A program made the position numbers and the translations under genes. Positions 18,498-27,454 of a stretch of 64,000 nucleotides of DNA are shown here, in pieces (the stretch's first letter is position 1; each line of letters begins with the position of its first letter). The stretch comes from Rosettibacter primus (GTDB lineage Bacteria; Bacteroidota; Ignavibacteria; Ignavibacteriales; Melioribacteraceae): the NCBI RefSeq assembly GCF_036860675.1, contig NZ_JAYKGK010000010.1, positions 54,411-118,410 of the forward strand, written 5' to 3'. Below the pieces are notes generated by a model that did not search any database, was not told where the DNA came from, and worked only from the letters and a program-made list of their open reading frames with translations.

Positions 18498-21047
18498 ATG
18501 GTTAAAAAAATTTTTACCTTAATTAGTTTTTTAATAATTATTATTCATTTAGATTCAATTGCACAGGTTAACCCTGGCACAGGCAATCTAATTCACTCTT
18601 GGACATTTGATAATGGAACCGCAGTTGATAATATTAGTGGAATTGCAGGAACTTTAAAAGGCAGTGCAAAAATTTCTAATGGTGCACTAAATACAACTGC
18701 TTCAAACTCATGGTTAGAATTGCCAGCGAATTCAATTTCAATTAATCAATATCAAGCTCTTACTTTTGAAATATGGTTTAAGTCCGTTCCTAATGGTAAT
18801 ACTGGTTTTCATATGATTACTTCTTTTGGTAATACAAGAAATACAATTGGTGTTAATTATTTTTTCATTACGCCTGCAAGAGGTGATGACAAAAGTCGAG
18901 CAGCAATCTCCTGTCTTGATGAATCAACTCCCTGGGCAAGTGAATCAGGTGCGGATGGTCCAGAATTAGATGACGGCAAAGTTCATCAAATGATAAGTAC
19001 AATTGATGCAGAAAATATTACTTTATATATCGACGGACAACTTCAATCAAAAACTCCTTTATCAGGAAATAATAAAATTGCAAACATAAGTAATAATTTT
19101 GCTTATCTTGCAAAAAGCGTATACGACGCTGACCCAACATGGAGAGGAGAAATTTATGAATTTAACATTTACAACAAAGCATTATCATCCGACGAAATTC
19201 TTTTTTTGTATAATAACAAATCTAATCTTCAAGCAAGCGATAAACCCGTTGTAGTTGAAGCTGAGTCTGGAAAACTTGGTAGCTATTTTGTAATTAAACA
19301 AGAAGGAAATATATCCTACATTACCACAACAGTGAATTATACAGGTCAAACTGCCCCTGGTGATAGTAACAGAATAGCAACTTATCAAGTAACATTTCCA
19401 GATTCTGGACATTACAATTTATTTTTACGTGTTCGTGTCGGCTCTGGAGGATATAATGATGACAGCTTTTTCTATGGAAGAGGATTCGGAATTAAAAACG
19501 ACACATCAAGAGCAGATTGGGTATTTGTAAATGGACTCGGAGGTGCTGGATTTTCTAATCCTTCTGATGTTGTTGATGATGTTGGCTCTGTGGGTTCTGG
19601 TGTTTGGAAATGGGTAAATGTTTCTAAAAATACTTATTCTGGTGCAGAAGGACATGTTTTTCATGTTAGCTTAGACAGCCTTACTAAAACATTTCAAATT
19701 GCCAGCCGCGAAGATGGATTGGATTTTGACAAGATTGCATTTGGAAAAGCTAATTTATTATTTACTGTAGAAAATCTTGATAGTCTTCAAGCAGGTTCAT
19801 CTAAACCAATTGAACCTGTTGTTCCCTGGACCGGTCCTCCTTTGGCTCATAAACAACCTAAATATGTTGGAAATATTTACAGTCCAAATCAAAGAGAAAA
19901 TTTTGCATATTACTGGAATCAGGTAATTCCAGAAAATGCTGGCAAATGGGGTAGTGTTGAAGGTATAAGAAATAGCATGAACTGGACAGAATTAGATGCT
20001 GCATACAAATTAGCAAAGGATAATGGTTTTTCATTTAACTTCCATGTTCTTATCTGGGGTGCTCAACAACCATCATGGATTAATTCACTTACAAAAGAAG
20101 AACAGCTAAGTGAAATTCGTGAATGGTTCCAAGCAGTTGCAAATAGGTATCCTGATATAGACGTCTTACAAGTTGTAAATGAGCCCTTGCCTGGTCATAA
20201 TCCTCCTGACGGTAATAGTGGACGAGCTAACTATAAAGAAGCTTTAGGAGGCAATGGGACTACTGGATGGGATTGGGTAGTTAATTCCTTTAAGATGGCT
20301 CGTGAAATTTTCCCCAATAAAACTAAATTGATGATTAATGATTTTAACATTATTAATAGCACTTCAAATACTTCACAGTATCTTAAACTTATAAGATTAC
20401 TTCAATCTCAAAATTTAATCGATGCTATAGGTGTGCAGGGACACGCATTTACTACAGCCAACGCCACTGCCTTATTAATGAAACGTAATCTCGACTCCTT
20501 AGCATCTACGGGTTTACCGGTTTATGTAACAGAATTAGATATTGATGGACCAACAGATGATGTTCAATTAAATGAATACAAAAGGGTATTCCCAGTATTA
20601 TATGAACACCCTGGAGTTAAAGGAATAACTCTTTGGGGATGGAGACCCGGACTCTGGAGAAATGAACAACGTGCTTACTTAATTAATCCTGATGGAACTG
20701 AAAGACCAGCATTAGTATGGTTAAGAGAGTATCTTGATACTGTTAAAGTAGTTGTATCTGTAAATGATAATTTTGAAATTCCTCAAGCTTTTAATCTCTA
20801 TAATAATTATCCTAATCCTTTTAATCCATCTACTACTATTAGCTATGATGTACCTTACACAAGTTATATCAGCTTAAAAGTATACAATTTACTTGGACAG
20901 GAAGTAGCTACTTTATTTGAAGGTATTCGTCAACCAGGACATTATAAAGTTCAGTTTGATGCAAGCAATCTTAGTTCTGGAATATATTTCTACAGACTTT
21001 CTGCCGACAAATTTGTAGCAACAAAGAAACTTATATTAATGAAATAG
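18498..21047 (+). CDS. multidomain GH10 endo-beta-1,4-xylanase with type IX sorting domain
   Basis: The 849-residue protein starts with a signal peptide, then a LamG/concanavalin-like domain (about 28-245) and a carbohydrate-binding-like domain (about 250-418, starting VVVEAESG). The GH10 barrel follows (about 450-755), with acid/base Glu562 in VVNEPLPG and nucleophile Glu679 in VYVTELDIDG. The C-terminus is a sorting tail with NNYPNPFNPSTTISY. It would cut the xylan backbone at the cell surface or outside. The usual LVWHSQ segment reads LIWGAQ here, so the -1 subsite His is replaced by Gly. An AAGGAG site precedes the ATG, and the 39-base gap to the GH43 gene indicates one operon. Confidence 0.94.
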   Translation: MVKKIFTLISFLIIIIHLDSIAQVNPGTGNLIHSWTFDNGTAVDNISGIAGTLKGSAKISNGALNTTASNSWLELPANSISINQYQALTFEIWFKSVPNGNTGFHMITSFGNTRNTIGVNYFFITPARGDDKSRAAISCLDESTPWASESGADGPELDDGKVHQMISTIDAENITLYIDGQLQSKTPLSGNNKIANISNNFAYLAKSVYDADPTWRGEIYEFNIYNKALSSDEILFLYNNKSNLQASDKPVVVEAESGKLGSYFVIKQEGNISYITTTVNYTGQTAPGDSNRIATYQVTFPDSGHYNLFLRVRVGSGGYNDDSFFYGRGFGIKNDTSRADWVFVNGLGGAGFSNPSDVVDDVGSVGSGVWKWVNVSKNTYSGAEGHVFHVSLDSLTKTFQIASREDGLDFDKIAFGKANLLFTVENLDSLQAGSSKPIEPVVPWTGPPLAHKQPKYVGNIYSPNQRENFAYYWNQVIPENAGKWGSVEGIRNSMNWTELDAAYKLAKDNGFSFNFHVLIWGAQQPSWINSLTKEEQLSEIREWFQAVANRYPDIDVLQVVNEPLPGHNPPDGNSGRANYKEALGGNGTTGWDWVVNSFKMAREIFPNKTKLMINDFNIINSTSNTSQYLKLIRLLQSQNLIDAIGVQGHAFTTANATALLMKRNLDSLASTGLPVYVTELDIDGPTDDVQLNEYKRVFPVLYEHPGVKGITLWGWRPGLWRNEQRAYLINPDGTERPALVWLREYLDTVKVVVSVNDNFEIPQAFNLYNNYPNPFNPSTTISYDVPYTSYISLKVYNLLGQEVATLFEGIRQPGHYKVQFDASNLSSGIYFYRLSADKFVATKKLILMK

Positions 21048-21065
21048 AATGAATTTTATACTCAG

Positions 21066-22607
21066 ATGAAAATATTTTTATACAAAATTATATTCTTAAC
21101 TTTTCTGCTAAGCAATATATTAGCACAAAAACTTTGCAGTGATAATGGTGATGGAACATACACCAATCCAGTAATTTATTCTGATTTTCCTGACCCTGAT
21201 GTAATAAGAGTTGATTCTGTTTATTACATGGTTACAACTACGATGTTTATTTTCCCTGGTGTTACAATTCTTAAATCTAACGACCTCGTTAACTGGGAAT
21301 ATTGTGCTAATGCAGTAGAAAGATTTGACTTCAGCCCCTGCTATAATCTTGAAGGTTGTAATAGGTATTCACATGGACAGTGGGCAACAAGCTTAAAGTA
21401 TCATAATGGAAAATTCTATTTGTTATTTATTACACTTGACGAAGGTGGTTTTTTATGCACAGCTCAAAAGCCAGAAGGTCCATGGGAAATCAAAAAACTT
21501 CCAAGAGGATTTTATGACCCCGGATTATTTTTTGATGACGATGGTAAAATTTATGTAGCTCATGGCTATAATAAAATTTATGTTACAGAACTTGACTCAA
21601 ATTTCCATTCTATAGGTGATGATGTTTTGGTCTTTACTGGTGATATTAGACCCGGTCTTGAAGGAACACATGTTTATAAAATCAATGGCTACTATTATCT
21701 ATACTGCACATATGGCGGAAGAGATGGTTTTCAGGTTGCACTTCGTTCTAAAAATATTTATGGACCATATGAACAAAAGATTGTAATAAGTGATGATTCA
21801 TATTTAGATACAGGTTTACACCAAGGAGCTCTTATTCAAACACAAACTGGAGAATGGTGGTCAATAATTTTTCAAGATGGGGGCGCCTTTGGGCGTTTCC
21901 CATCTTTGCAGCCTGTAACATGGATTGATGATTGGCCTATGGTTGGCATTAATGGGAAAGGAGTAATTACTTTCAGAAAACCAAATGTTGGAAGGAATTA
22001 TCCCATCAAAATATTGCCAACATCCGATGAATTTGACAGCACAAAATTAGGATTACAATGGGGCTGGAATCATAATCCAGAACCATCAAATTGGTCACTG
22101 AACGAAAGGCCAGGTTTTTTAAGACTAAAAACTGTAAAAACTGTTACTAATTTGAAAGAAGCACGCAATACTTTAACACAAAGAATCTTTGCTTATTACT
22201 CAAAAACTTTTGTTACTACTGCGACAATCAAAATGCATGTTGATAGCATGAAAGATGGGGATATCGCTGGACTTGCTGTATTTCAAGACCCTTATGCTTA
22301 TGTCGGTATCAAAAACAATAATGGTAAAAAATATGTTGTTATGGTTAACAATGGTTCTTTAATCGATTCAACTGAAATTAATTCTTCTGTGGTTTATTTA
22401 AGAGCTATGGCAGAATATGGTTCAAGCAAAGCTTATTTTGCATATAGTCTGGATAATAACACATTCTCTAAAATTGGCAATATTTTATTGATGCAGTTTA
22501 ATCTCTCAATTTTTACAGGAAATAAGTTTTGTATATTTAATTATGCAACAAAAAATACTGGAGGATTTGTTGATGTTGACTGGTTCAGAATAAATTTACC
22601 AGAATAA
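21066..22607 (+). CDS. secreted GH43 beta-xylosidase
   Basis: The 513-residue protein has a signal peptide ending near ILAQK. A GH43 domain (about 33-330) carries Asp43 in FPDPDVIR, Asp151 in YDPGLFFDDDG and Glu199 in GLEGTHVYK as the three catalytic acids. The C-terminal half (about 335-513) is the beta-sandwich common to xylan 1,4-beta-xylosidases of this family (GH43_C2). Unlike the two upstream enzymes it has no type IX sorting tail, so it is probably periplasmic. It would finish xylo-oligosaccharides made by the GH10 enzyme. It starts 18 bases after the xylanase stop. Confidence 0.9.
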   Translation: MKIFLYKIIFLTFLLSNILAQKLCSDNGDGTYTNPVIYSDFPDPDVIRVDSVYYMVTTTMFIFPGVTILKSNDLVNWEYCANAVERFDFSPCYNLEGCNRYSHGQWATSLKYHNGKFYLLFITLDEGGFLCTAQKPEGPWEIKKLPRGFYDPGLFFDDDGKIYVAHGYNKIYVTELDSNFHSIGDDVLVFTGDIRPGLEGTHVYKINGYYYLYCTYGGRDGFQVALRSKNIYGPYEQKIVISDDSYLDTGLHQGALIQTQTGEWWSIIFQDGGAFGRFPSLQPVTWIDDWPMVGINGKGVITFRKPNVGRNYPIKILPTSDEFDSTKLGLQWGWNHNPEPSNWSLNERPGFLRLKTVKTVTNLKEARNTLTQRIFAYYSKTFVTTATIKMHVDSMKDGDIAGLAVFQDPYAYVGIKNNNGKKYVVMVNNGSLIDSTEINSSVVYLRAMAEYGSSKAYFAYSLDNNTFSKIGNILLMQFNLSIFTGNKFCIFNYATKNTGGFVDVDWFRINLPE

Positions 22608-22910
22608 ATTTTTCTACAAATCTATACTTCAAATTTATTAGCGCCACTCAAGTTTTGTTTCTAACAAAAATTATTATTATCCATTTAATTTGTTCACCAT
22701 GATGTAAGTAATAAAATTATTACATAATGACGCGTTGAATTTTTCAGAATTCTCAATTAATTATTGAACAGTAACTTTTAAGAGAATTTTTAGTCTAAAT
22801 GACAGAGCTTAATTAATCTTTTTGATAAAATGTATTCCAGAAGCATTTTAACGAACATTATTTAATTAGATAAAAGCAATCTTAAGATTAATCAATATTG
22901 TGAATAAATT
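22608..22910. other. intergenic region after the xylan locus
   Basis: About 303 AT-rich bases. I see no gene. The only feature that stands out is a perfect 7-base inverted repeat GTAATAA-AA-TTATTAC at 708-723 of the 22-kb block (22708-22723), which could be an operator but is also the kind of palindrome AT-rich DNA produces by chance. Confidence 0.4.
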
Positions 22911-24452
22911 ATGGGAAGTAATAAGTTCAACATTAGAACATTATTCGCTTGCTTATTTTATTTAGTAATTATTGATTCTAAAGTCTTTGCTCAGAATAAT
23001 TTGTATGATATCAAACAATATGATTTGTATATCCTACCTGACTTTGCAAACAAGAATCTTTTTATATCAACAACAATTAATATTAACAATTTAGCTCTTA
23101 AAGATACTTTTTATTTCGGGCTTAATGATTGTTATGAAATATTAAAAATAGAATCTAATTCATCGCCATTTTATGTACAAAGAGAAAATGGATGGATTAT
23201 TATCGTCTTTCAAAAACCTGAAAAACATCTCTCAATTGTTATTGAAACAAAAGGTGTAGAAGTAAAAAGTAACAACGAAAACAGAGATGTAATCACAGAT
23301 TCCAGTCTATTCTTATTATGGTCAGATAAATTTTATCCTATTGATTACAATCATTGGTCCAAAGTAAAAACTACAATAATTCTCCCTGATAATTTTCATG
23401 TAATAGCTCCAGGTAAATTAATAAGAACCAGAAAGCTCGGGAAGAACATTGAGCATATATTTAAAACCACTTACCCAGCGGTTTGTTTTTCAGTTTTTGC
23501 AGATTCAAGATGGATTGTTACAAAAAAGAAAATTAATGGAATACAAATGCAGACATTTCTTTATCCAGAATGTCAAAAATTTTCAGAACAGATTTTTAGT
23601 ACAAGCACTGAGATATTGAAATTCTATTCAGATACTTATTATCCTTATCCATTTGACCAATTTAGTTTTATTAACCTTGAAGGAATTTATGCACGACTTG
23701 CATTTCCAGGTTTTATTGGTTACAGTCCAAGCTATCTTGAAAAAGAATTTACAACTACCGGACATGATGCACATGAAACTGCACTCCTTTGGTGGTTTTA
23801 TACATTACGTGGTGATGGACCTGGCAGTTTTCAATGGACGGAAGGTTTTGGAGATTATGCAGAATTTCTGTACGATGAAAAATATCAAAAACCAATTCCC
23901 AAAATTTTTCAGTATTTCCGAAATAAATATATATCATTACCCTCACAGGAAGATGTTTTATATTATGAACTCAATGGGAATACATCACAAGAAATTGTTC
24001 ACGGTAAATATCCCTGGCTCATGCATATTATTCGTTATATAGTAGGTGACGAAAAATTCGGAGAAGCAATGAAATTGATTTTTAAGAAATTTCGATTTCG
24101 AACATTTACTATTGATGAGTTTATTGCTGCTTTGGAAGATGGATGCAAACAATCATTTAAATGGTGGCGGGATGAGTGGCTTGAAAGGAAAGGTATACCC
24201 GTGATATCCTTGAAAGCAGAAGTAAGTTATGATGAAAATTATTACAAGATTAGCTGTATTCTAACACAAGTTGAAAATCTTTACAATATTCCAATAGAAA
24301 TTGGTATTGAAACTGAAAAGGGAATAGAGATAAAGAGAGTGAACATTAGCGGCAAACAAATGATTTTTACTTTTGAATCAAAAGAAAAACCAATAAATAT
24401 CTTAATCGATCCTAATAATTGGCTTCTCTTGAAAGCAATATATATAAAATAA
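22911..24452 (+). CDS. exported M1-peptidase-like protein lacking one zinc ligand
   Basis: The 513-residue protein has a signal peptide (cut near VFAQN). Its architecture follows gluzincin M1 aminopeptidases: a beta-rich N-terminal domain (about 30-210), then a thermolysin-like domain. Where M1 enzymes have HExxH-x18-E, this protein has His288-Glu289-Thr-Ala-Leu292, with Glu311 in WTEGFGDYAEF at exactly the right spacing. The second His is thus Leu, and the following residues (LWW) still match the family. The C-terminal WWRDEWLERKGIPVI matches the usual end of the catalytic region. It is therefore probably a non-catalytic or altered M1 relative. It precedes two exported proteins with metalloprotease-like motifs. 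Confidence 0.75.
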   Translation: MGSNKFNIRTLFACLFYLVIIDSKVFAQNNLYDIKQYDLYILPDFANKNLFISTTININNLALKDTFYFGLNDCYEILKIESNSSPFYVQRENGWIIIVFQKPEKHLSIVIETKGVEVKSNNENRDVITDSSLFLLWSDKFYPIDYNHWSKVKTTIILPDNFHVIAPGKLIRTRKLGKNIEHIFKTTYPAVCFSVFADSRWIVTKKKINGIQMQTFLYPECQKFSEQIFSTSTEILKFYSDTYYPYPFDQFSFINLEGIYARLAFPGFIGYSPSYLEKEFTTTGHDAHETALLWWFYTLRGDGPGSFQWTEGFGDYAEFLYDEKYQKPIPKIFQYFRNKYISLPSQEDVLYYELNGNTSQEIVHGKYPWLMHIIRYIVGDEKFGEAMKLIFKKFRFRTFTIDEFIAALEDGCKQSFKWWRDEWLERKGIPVISLKAEVSYDENYYKISCILTQVENLYNIPIEIGIETEKGIEIKRVNISGKQMIFTFESKEKPINILIDPNNWLLLKAIYIK

Positions 24453-24706
24453 CAGAATGAGCCGGGAAGTTCTTTTGAGTAGTTTAATTTATAGTAAGCA
24501 ATAGCAAAATAAAATTTATAGTTTATTAAAATCATATTTAATTAAAAACTTTATTTAGCAATTATTATTTGTTGTATGTTATTAAAATTTATTCACATAC
24601 TGAGTATCAATTCTCTTAGATAAATTTGTGATATTCGGTCAATTTGTAAAATAAAGGATTAAGTATTAATAATATTTACAAAAAGAAAATTAAAGGTCAA
24701 TTAATT

Positions 24707-25477
24707 ATGAAAAACTCAAAAAAAATAGGTAACGGAATTTTTACTCGAATTTACAATCAATTTATACACAATTGTAAGAAAACAGGAATAATTTCGTTTT
24801 TCTTCCTTTGTTTAGTCTTTTTATTTTCTAACAATGTTTTCAGTCAATATTTTTTTCTAAAACATTATGAAACCAAGGAAGCATTAGAATTAGATGCCAA
24901 TAAAATTATTGCTGATTTCAGCCAGTTTGTTAAAAACAAGGGTTATAGTATGCCCGATATTCCAAAAGTAAAAATTCAAACAGAGCCGTTTTTAATTAAA
25001 TTGGATAAACCTAATAATGTTATTATAGTTCCTTATTGGAAAGACTTAACAAATGAACAAAAAGAAATCTTTAAATCATGGTGGGGTGATAATGCTGAGG
25101 AACAGTTTACTCTAATGTTCAATTGGTTTTTTATTGCTCATGAACTTGGTCATTATATTAGTCCAATGATTCATGATTTGAATCCCTATCAATGTGAGAA
25201 AGAAGCGAATGAAGTTGCAGTAACTTTCTTTAGAAGAAATTCAGCGAATATCGAAAAATTAGATTATGTTGAGAAATCATTAAAGCAAGTTCTGGAAATG
25301 CTTCCGAAGATTGACTTTGGCAATTTGTCAGAAGCAGAATATTTTAATGCTAATTATAAAAAGATTGGAAATATTCCAAATTTATATGGCTATTTTCAAA
25401 TTAAGTTTGTGCTGAACGCATTAAATAATCATGAAGATTTTAGCATCAAACATTATTTTGAAGAACAAACTAAATAG
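24707..25477 (+). CDS. unknown exported or membrane-anchored protein with HELGH zinc motif
   Basis: I do not recognise this 256-residue protein. A basic N-terminus and hydrophobic stretch (about residues 27-47, ending NNVFSQ) look like a long signal peptide or membrane anchor. The centre has NWFFIAHELGHYISPM (HELGH at about 145-149), a classic zinc-protease HExxH, followed 17 residues later by CEKEANEVAV, whose Glu166 could be the third ligand. It may be a small zincin. No other family signature is visible. The next gene starts 5 bases after its stop, and the two look like a pair. Confidence 0.65.
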   Translation: MKNSKKIGNGIFTRIYNQFIHNCKKTGIISFFFLCLVFLFSNNVFSQYFFLKHYETKEALELDANKIIADFSQFVKNKGYSMPDIPKVKIQTEPFLIKLDKPNNVIIVPYWKDLTNEQKEIFKSWWGDNAEEQFTLMFNWFFIAHELGHYISPMIHDLNPYQCEKEANEVAVTFFRRNSANIEKLDYVEKSLKQVLEMLPKIDFGNLSEAEYFNANYKKIGNIPNLYGYFQIKFVLNALNNHEDFSIKHYFEEQTK

Positions 25478-25482
25478 GATTT

Positions 25483-26562
25483 ATGAAAAAGTTAATATTC
25501 AATTCGTTAACTTTCGTTATAATTCTTAATACAATTTCTTTTTCACAAAAAGAAAATTCAGAAAGAGGTAAAATTATTTTCAAAACGAATTTTGTTAACA
25601 ATTATATTTTGCATATGTATTGTTTAGCTGGTATTGGAGAGTATAAATTGAATACCGAGTACTATGAACGATATCATTCATATATTGATACTAATGATTT
25701 ATCAATATTAAAAAAATTCGAATCAAGGCTATTTTTTGGTGATGGTAAAGCCGGCGAATTTGCTTTTTTTTGTTTTTTTCTGCCTTCATATTTAGAGCTA
25801 AGTAATAAGAAAGAGTTTGTCGAATATTATAGAATTTTAATAAAAGCCTTAGAGTTGAATAATTTTAATGAGTTCTTACAAAAATTTAAGATTGATACAG
25901 AAGATTTCATTCTGTCTAATATTAAATTCTTTTTGAATTTACCAGACTCCCTTCATAAGAAACTTATTAAACCACTTAATGAAGAATTCAAGACCGTAGC
26001 AGAAGTATTTATTAGAAATATTGATTCATATGAAAAATATATATGGCCACACCAAAGGAAAGAAATACAAGAAAAGATTTCACACTGGAATAAAGTTTTT
26101 AAGGATAATAATCTTATTCAGAGATGGGAAAATTTTACTGGGTTAAAGTTTAGTAAAGATTATCAAATATTTTTGTGTTATCCAAATAAAAAAGGACCCA
26201 GCGCAAATTCAATGAGTGTAGATAAAAATATGTTTTATTACAATTTCCACGAAGATTTCTTTTTTGATTTTGTAAGTCACGAAATAGGTACCCATTTACT
26301 TTTTCCATTAGTATGGACTAATGATGAAATAAAAAAATATATTCAATACAATGCTTCTAAAGTTTATAAGGCTGTTGAATCTCTTTGCCAATTTTACAAC
26401 AAAAAAATTCTCAATAAAGAAAAGTTGAGTTATAATTGGTATGATTATAATGCTGATGACTATGAAAAAATTTTTAGTAAGTATTTTTCAAAAGAAATTT
26501 CCCAGCAAAAAATTAATATGCATATATATTTACTAATTAAAGGTCTTGAAGAAGTACAGTAA
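25483..26562 (+). CDS. unknown exported protein with HExxxH motif
   Basis: I do not recognise this 359-residue protein. A signal peptide (cut near ISFSQK) predicts export. The region FDFVSHEIGTHLLFP at about 261-274 resembles a metalloprotease active site, but the spacing is HExxxH (His266, Glu267, His271), one residue longer than the standard HExxH. The rest is helix-rich and charged with no cysteines pairing obviously. It follows the HELGH protein by 5 bases and is very likely cotranscribed. Whether it binds metal or cuts peptides is unknown. Confidence 0.62.
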   Translation: MKKLIFNSLTFVIILNTISFSQKENSERGKIIFKTNFVNNYILHMYCLAGIGEYKLNTEYYERYHSYIDTNDLSILKKFESRLFFGDGKAGEFAFFCFFLPSYLELSNKKEFVEYYRILIKALELNNFNEFLQKFKIDTEDFILSNIKFFLNLPDSLHKKLIKPLNEEFKTVAEVFIRNIDSYEKYIWPHQRKEIQEKISHWNKVFKDNNLIQRWENFTGLKFSKDYQIFLCYPNKKGPSANSMSVDKNMFYYNFHEDFFFDFVSHEIGTHLLFPLVWTNDEIKKYIQYNASKVYKAVESLCQFYNKKILNKEKLSYNWYDYNADDYEKIFSKYFSKEISQQKINMHIYLLIKGLEEVQ

Positions 26563-26634
26563 ATTTTATCATTAATAGTTCATTTATAACTGTAGAAGAA
26601 TAATTATAAAATTAGTTTATTACTGGAGTAAATA

Positions 26635-26910
26635 ATGAAAAAAATAATATTAGCTACAATAATATCTATGAGTATTTTTCTTTCTTCATGCGCACCGGGT
26701 AGTGGAACTTACAATGAATCAAGAAAAGCAGGATTCTTTACCGGTGTATGGCATGGATGGATTGCACCCGTTACTCTCATCTGGGGATTATTTAATAATA
26801 ATATCAGAGTTTATGAAGTTAATAATACCGGTTGGTGGTACGACTTTGGTTTTTACATTGCTATCGTTGGAGGATTTGGAAGCTTTGCTTTATCAAGAAA
26901 GAAAAAGTGA
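26635..26910 (+). CDS. small conserved lipoprotein/membrane protein
   Basis: A 91-residue protein with a signal ending in a lipobox (FLSSCAPG, Cys near 19). The body is rich in Trp, Gly and Phe: a hydrophobic AGFFTGVWHGWIAPVTLIWG segment, a short polar loop, and a second hydrophobic stretch before a basic KKK end. This suggests an anchored lipoprotein with two membrane-associated helices. I recall similar small proteins in Bacteroidota without known function. It follows the HExxxH protein by 72 bases. Confidence 0.7.
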   Translation: MKKIILATIISMSIFLSSCAPGSGTYNESRKAGFFTGVWHGWIAPVTLIWGLFNNNIRVYEVNNTGWWYDFGFYIAIVGGFGSFALSRKKK

Positions 26911-26960
26911 TAAATTGAACTTCATAAGATAATTGAATTACAACTTCAATAGAATTTTAC

Positions 26961-26993
26961 TTGCACTTTCTGTTTTTGCCCGTATTATTTTTG
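26961..26993 (+). promoter_or_regulatory. candidate Bacteroidota-type promoter for yjbQ
   Basis: TTG at 26961-26963 is followed after 22 bases by TATTTTTG at 26986-26993, matching TTG-N17-23-TAnnTTTG. The predicted start near 27000 would give a leader of about 33 bases before the ATG at 27033. Confidence 0.4.
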
Positions 26994-27032
26994 TAAATTT
27001 ATAAGCAGAATTATTATAATAGGTATAGAAAT

Positions 27033-27452
27033 ATGTATATCAAAACATTTACATTCACAGTAAATACAAATGGATTTAATGATATTGTTGATATAACTTC
27101 AGAAGTTCAGTCCCGATTAAATGAAACCGGTATGAAAGAAGGAAATGTACTAATTTTTGCTCCTGGTTCAACATCGGGAATTACAACAATTGAATATGAA
27201 CCTGGACTTCTCAAAGATTATCCTGAGTTTTTTGAAAAGATTGCACCATCAAATCACAATTATCATCATAATGATACATGGCATGACGGAAATGGCCATG
27301 CTCATGTAAGAGCTTCACTTCAAGGAGGTTCAATTCAAATTCCATTTTTAGATTCAAAATTATTGCTCGGCACCTGGCAGCAAATTGTCTTAATTGATTT
27401 TGATAACAGACCAAGAAGAAGAAACATAATTGCTCAATTCATAGGACAATAA
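27033..27452 (+). CDS. YjbQ family protein (UPF0047)
   Basis: The 139-residue protein matches the UPF0047/YjbQ family: N-terminal ITSEVQSRLNETGMKEGNVLIFAPGSTSGI in pieces, central histidine cluster HDGNGHAHVRASL, and C-terminal LGTWQQIVLIDFDNRPRRR. Members are described as weak (secondary) thiamine-phosphate synthases, and their main role is unclear. The full family length is present and the conserved His residues are intact. It starts an apparent operon with the S1/P1 nuclease gene 2 bases downstream. Confidence 0.9.
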   Translation: MYIKTFTFTVNTNGFNDIVDITSEVQSRLNETGMKEGNVLIFAPGSTSGITTIEYEPGLLKDYPEFFEKIAPSNHNYHHNDTWHDGNGHAHVRASLQGGSIQIPFLDSKLLLGTWQQIVLIDFDNRPRRRNIIAQFIGQ

Positions 27453-27454
27453 TC

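Noticed and set aside
22708..22723. Perfect 7-base inverted repeat GTAATAA-AA-TTATTAC as an operator
   Set aside because: Pure A/T arms apart from the end G/C; such palindromes arise often by chance in DNA of this composition, and no regulator is nearby.
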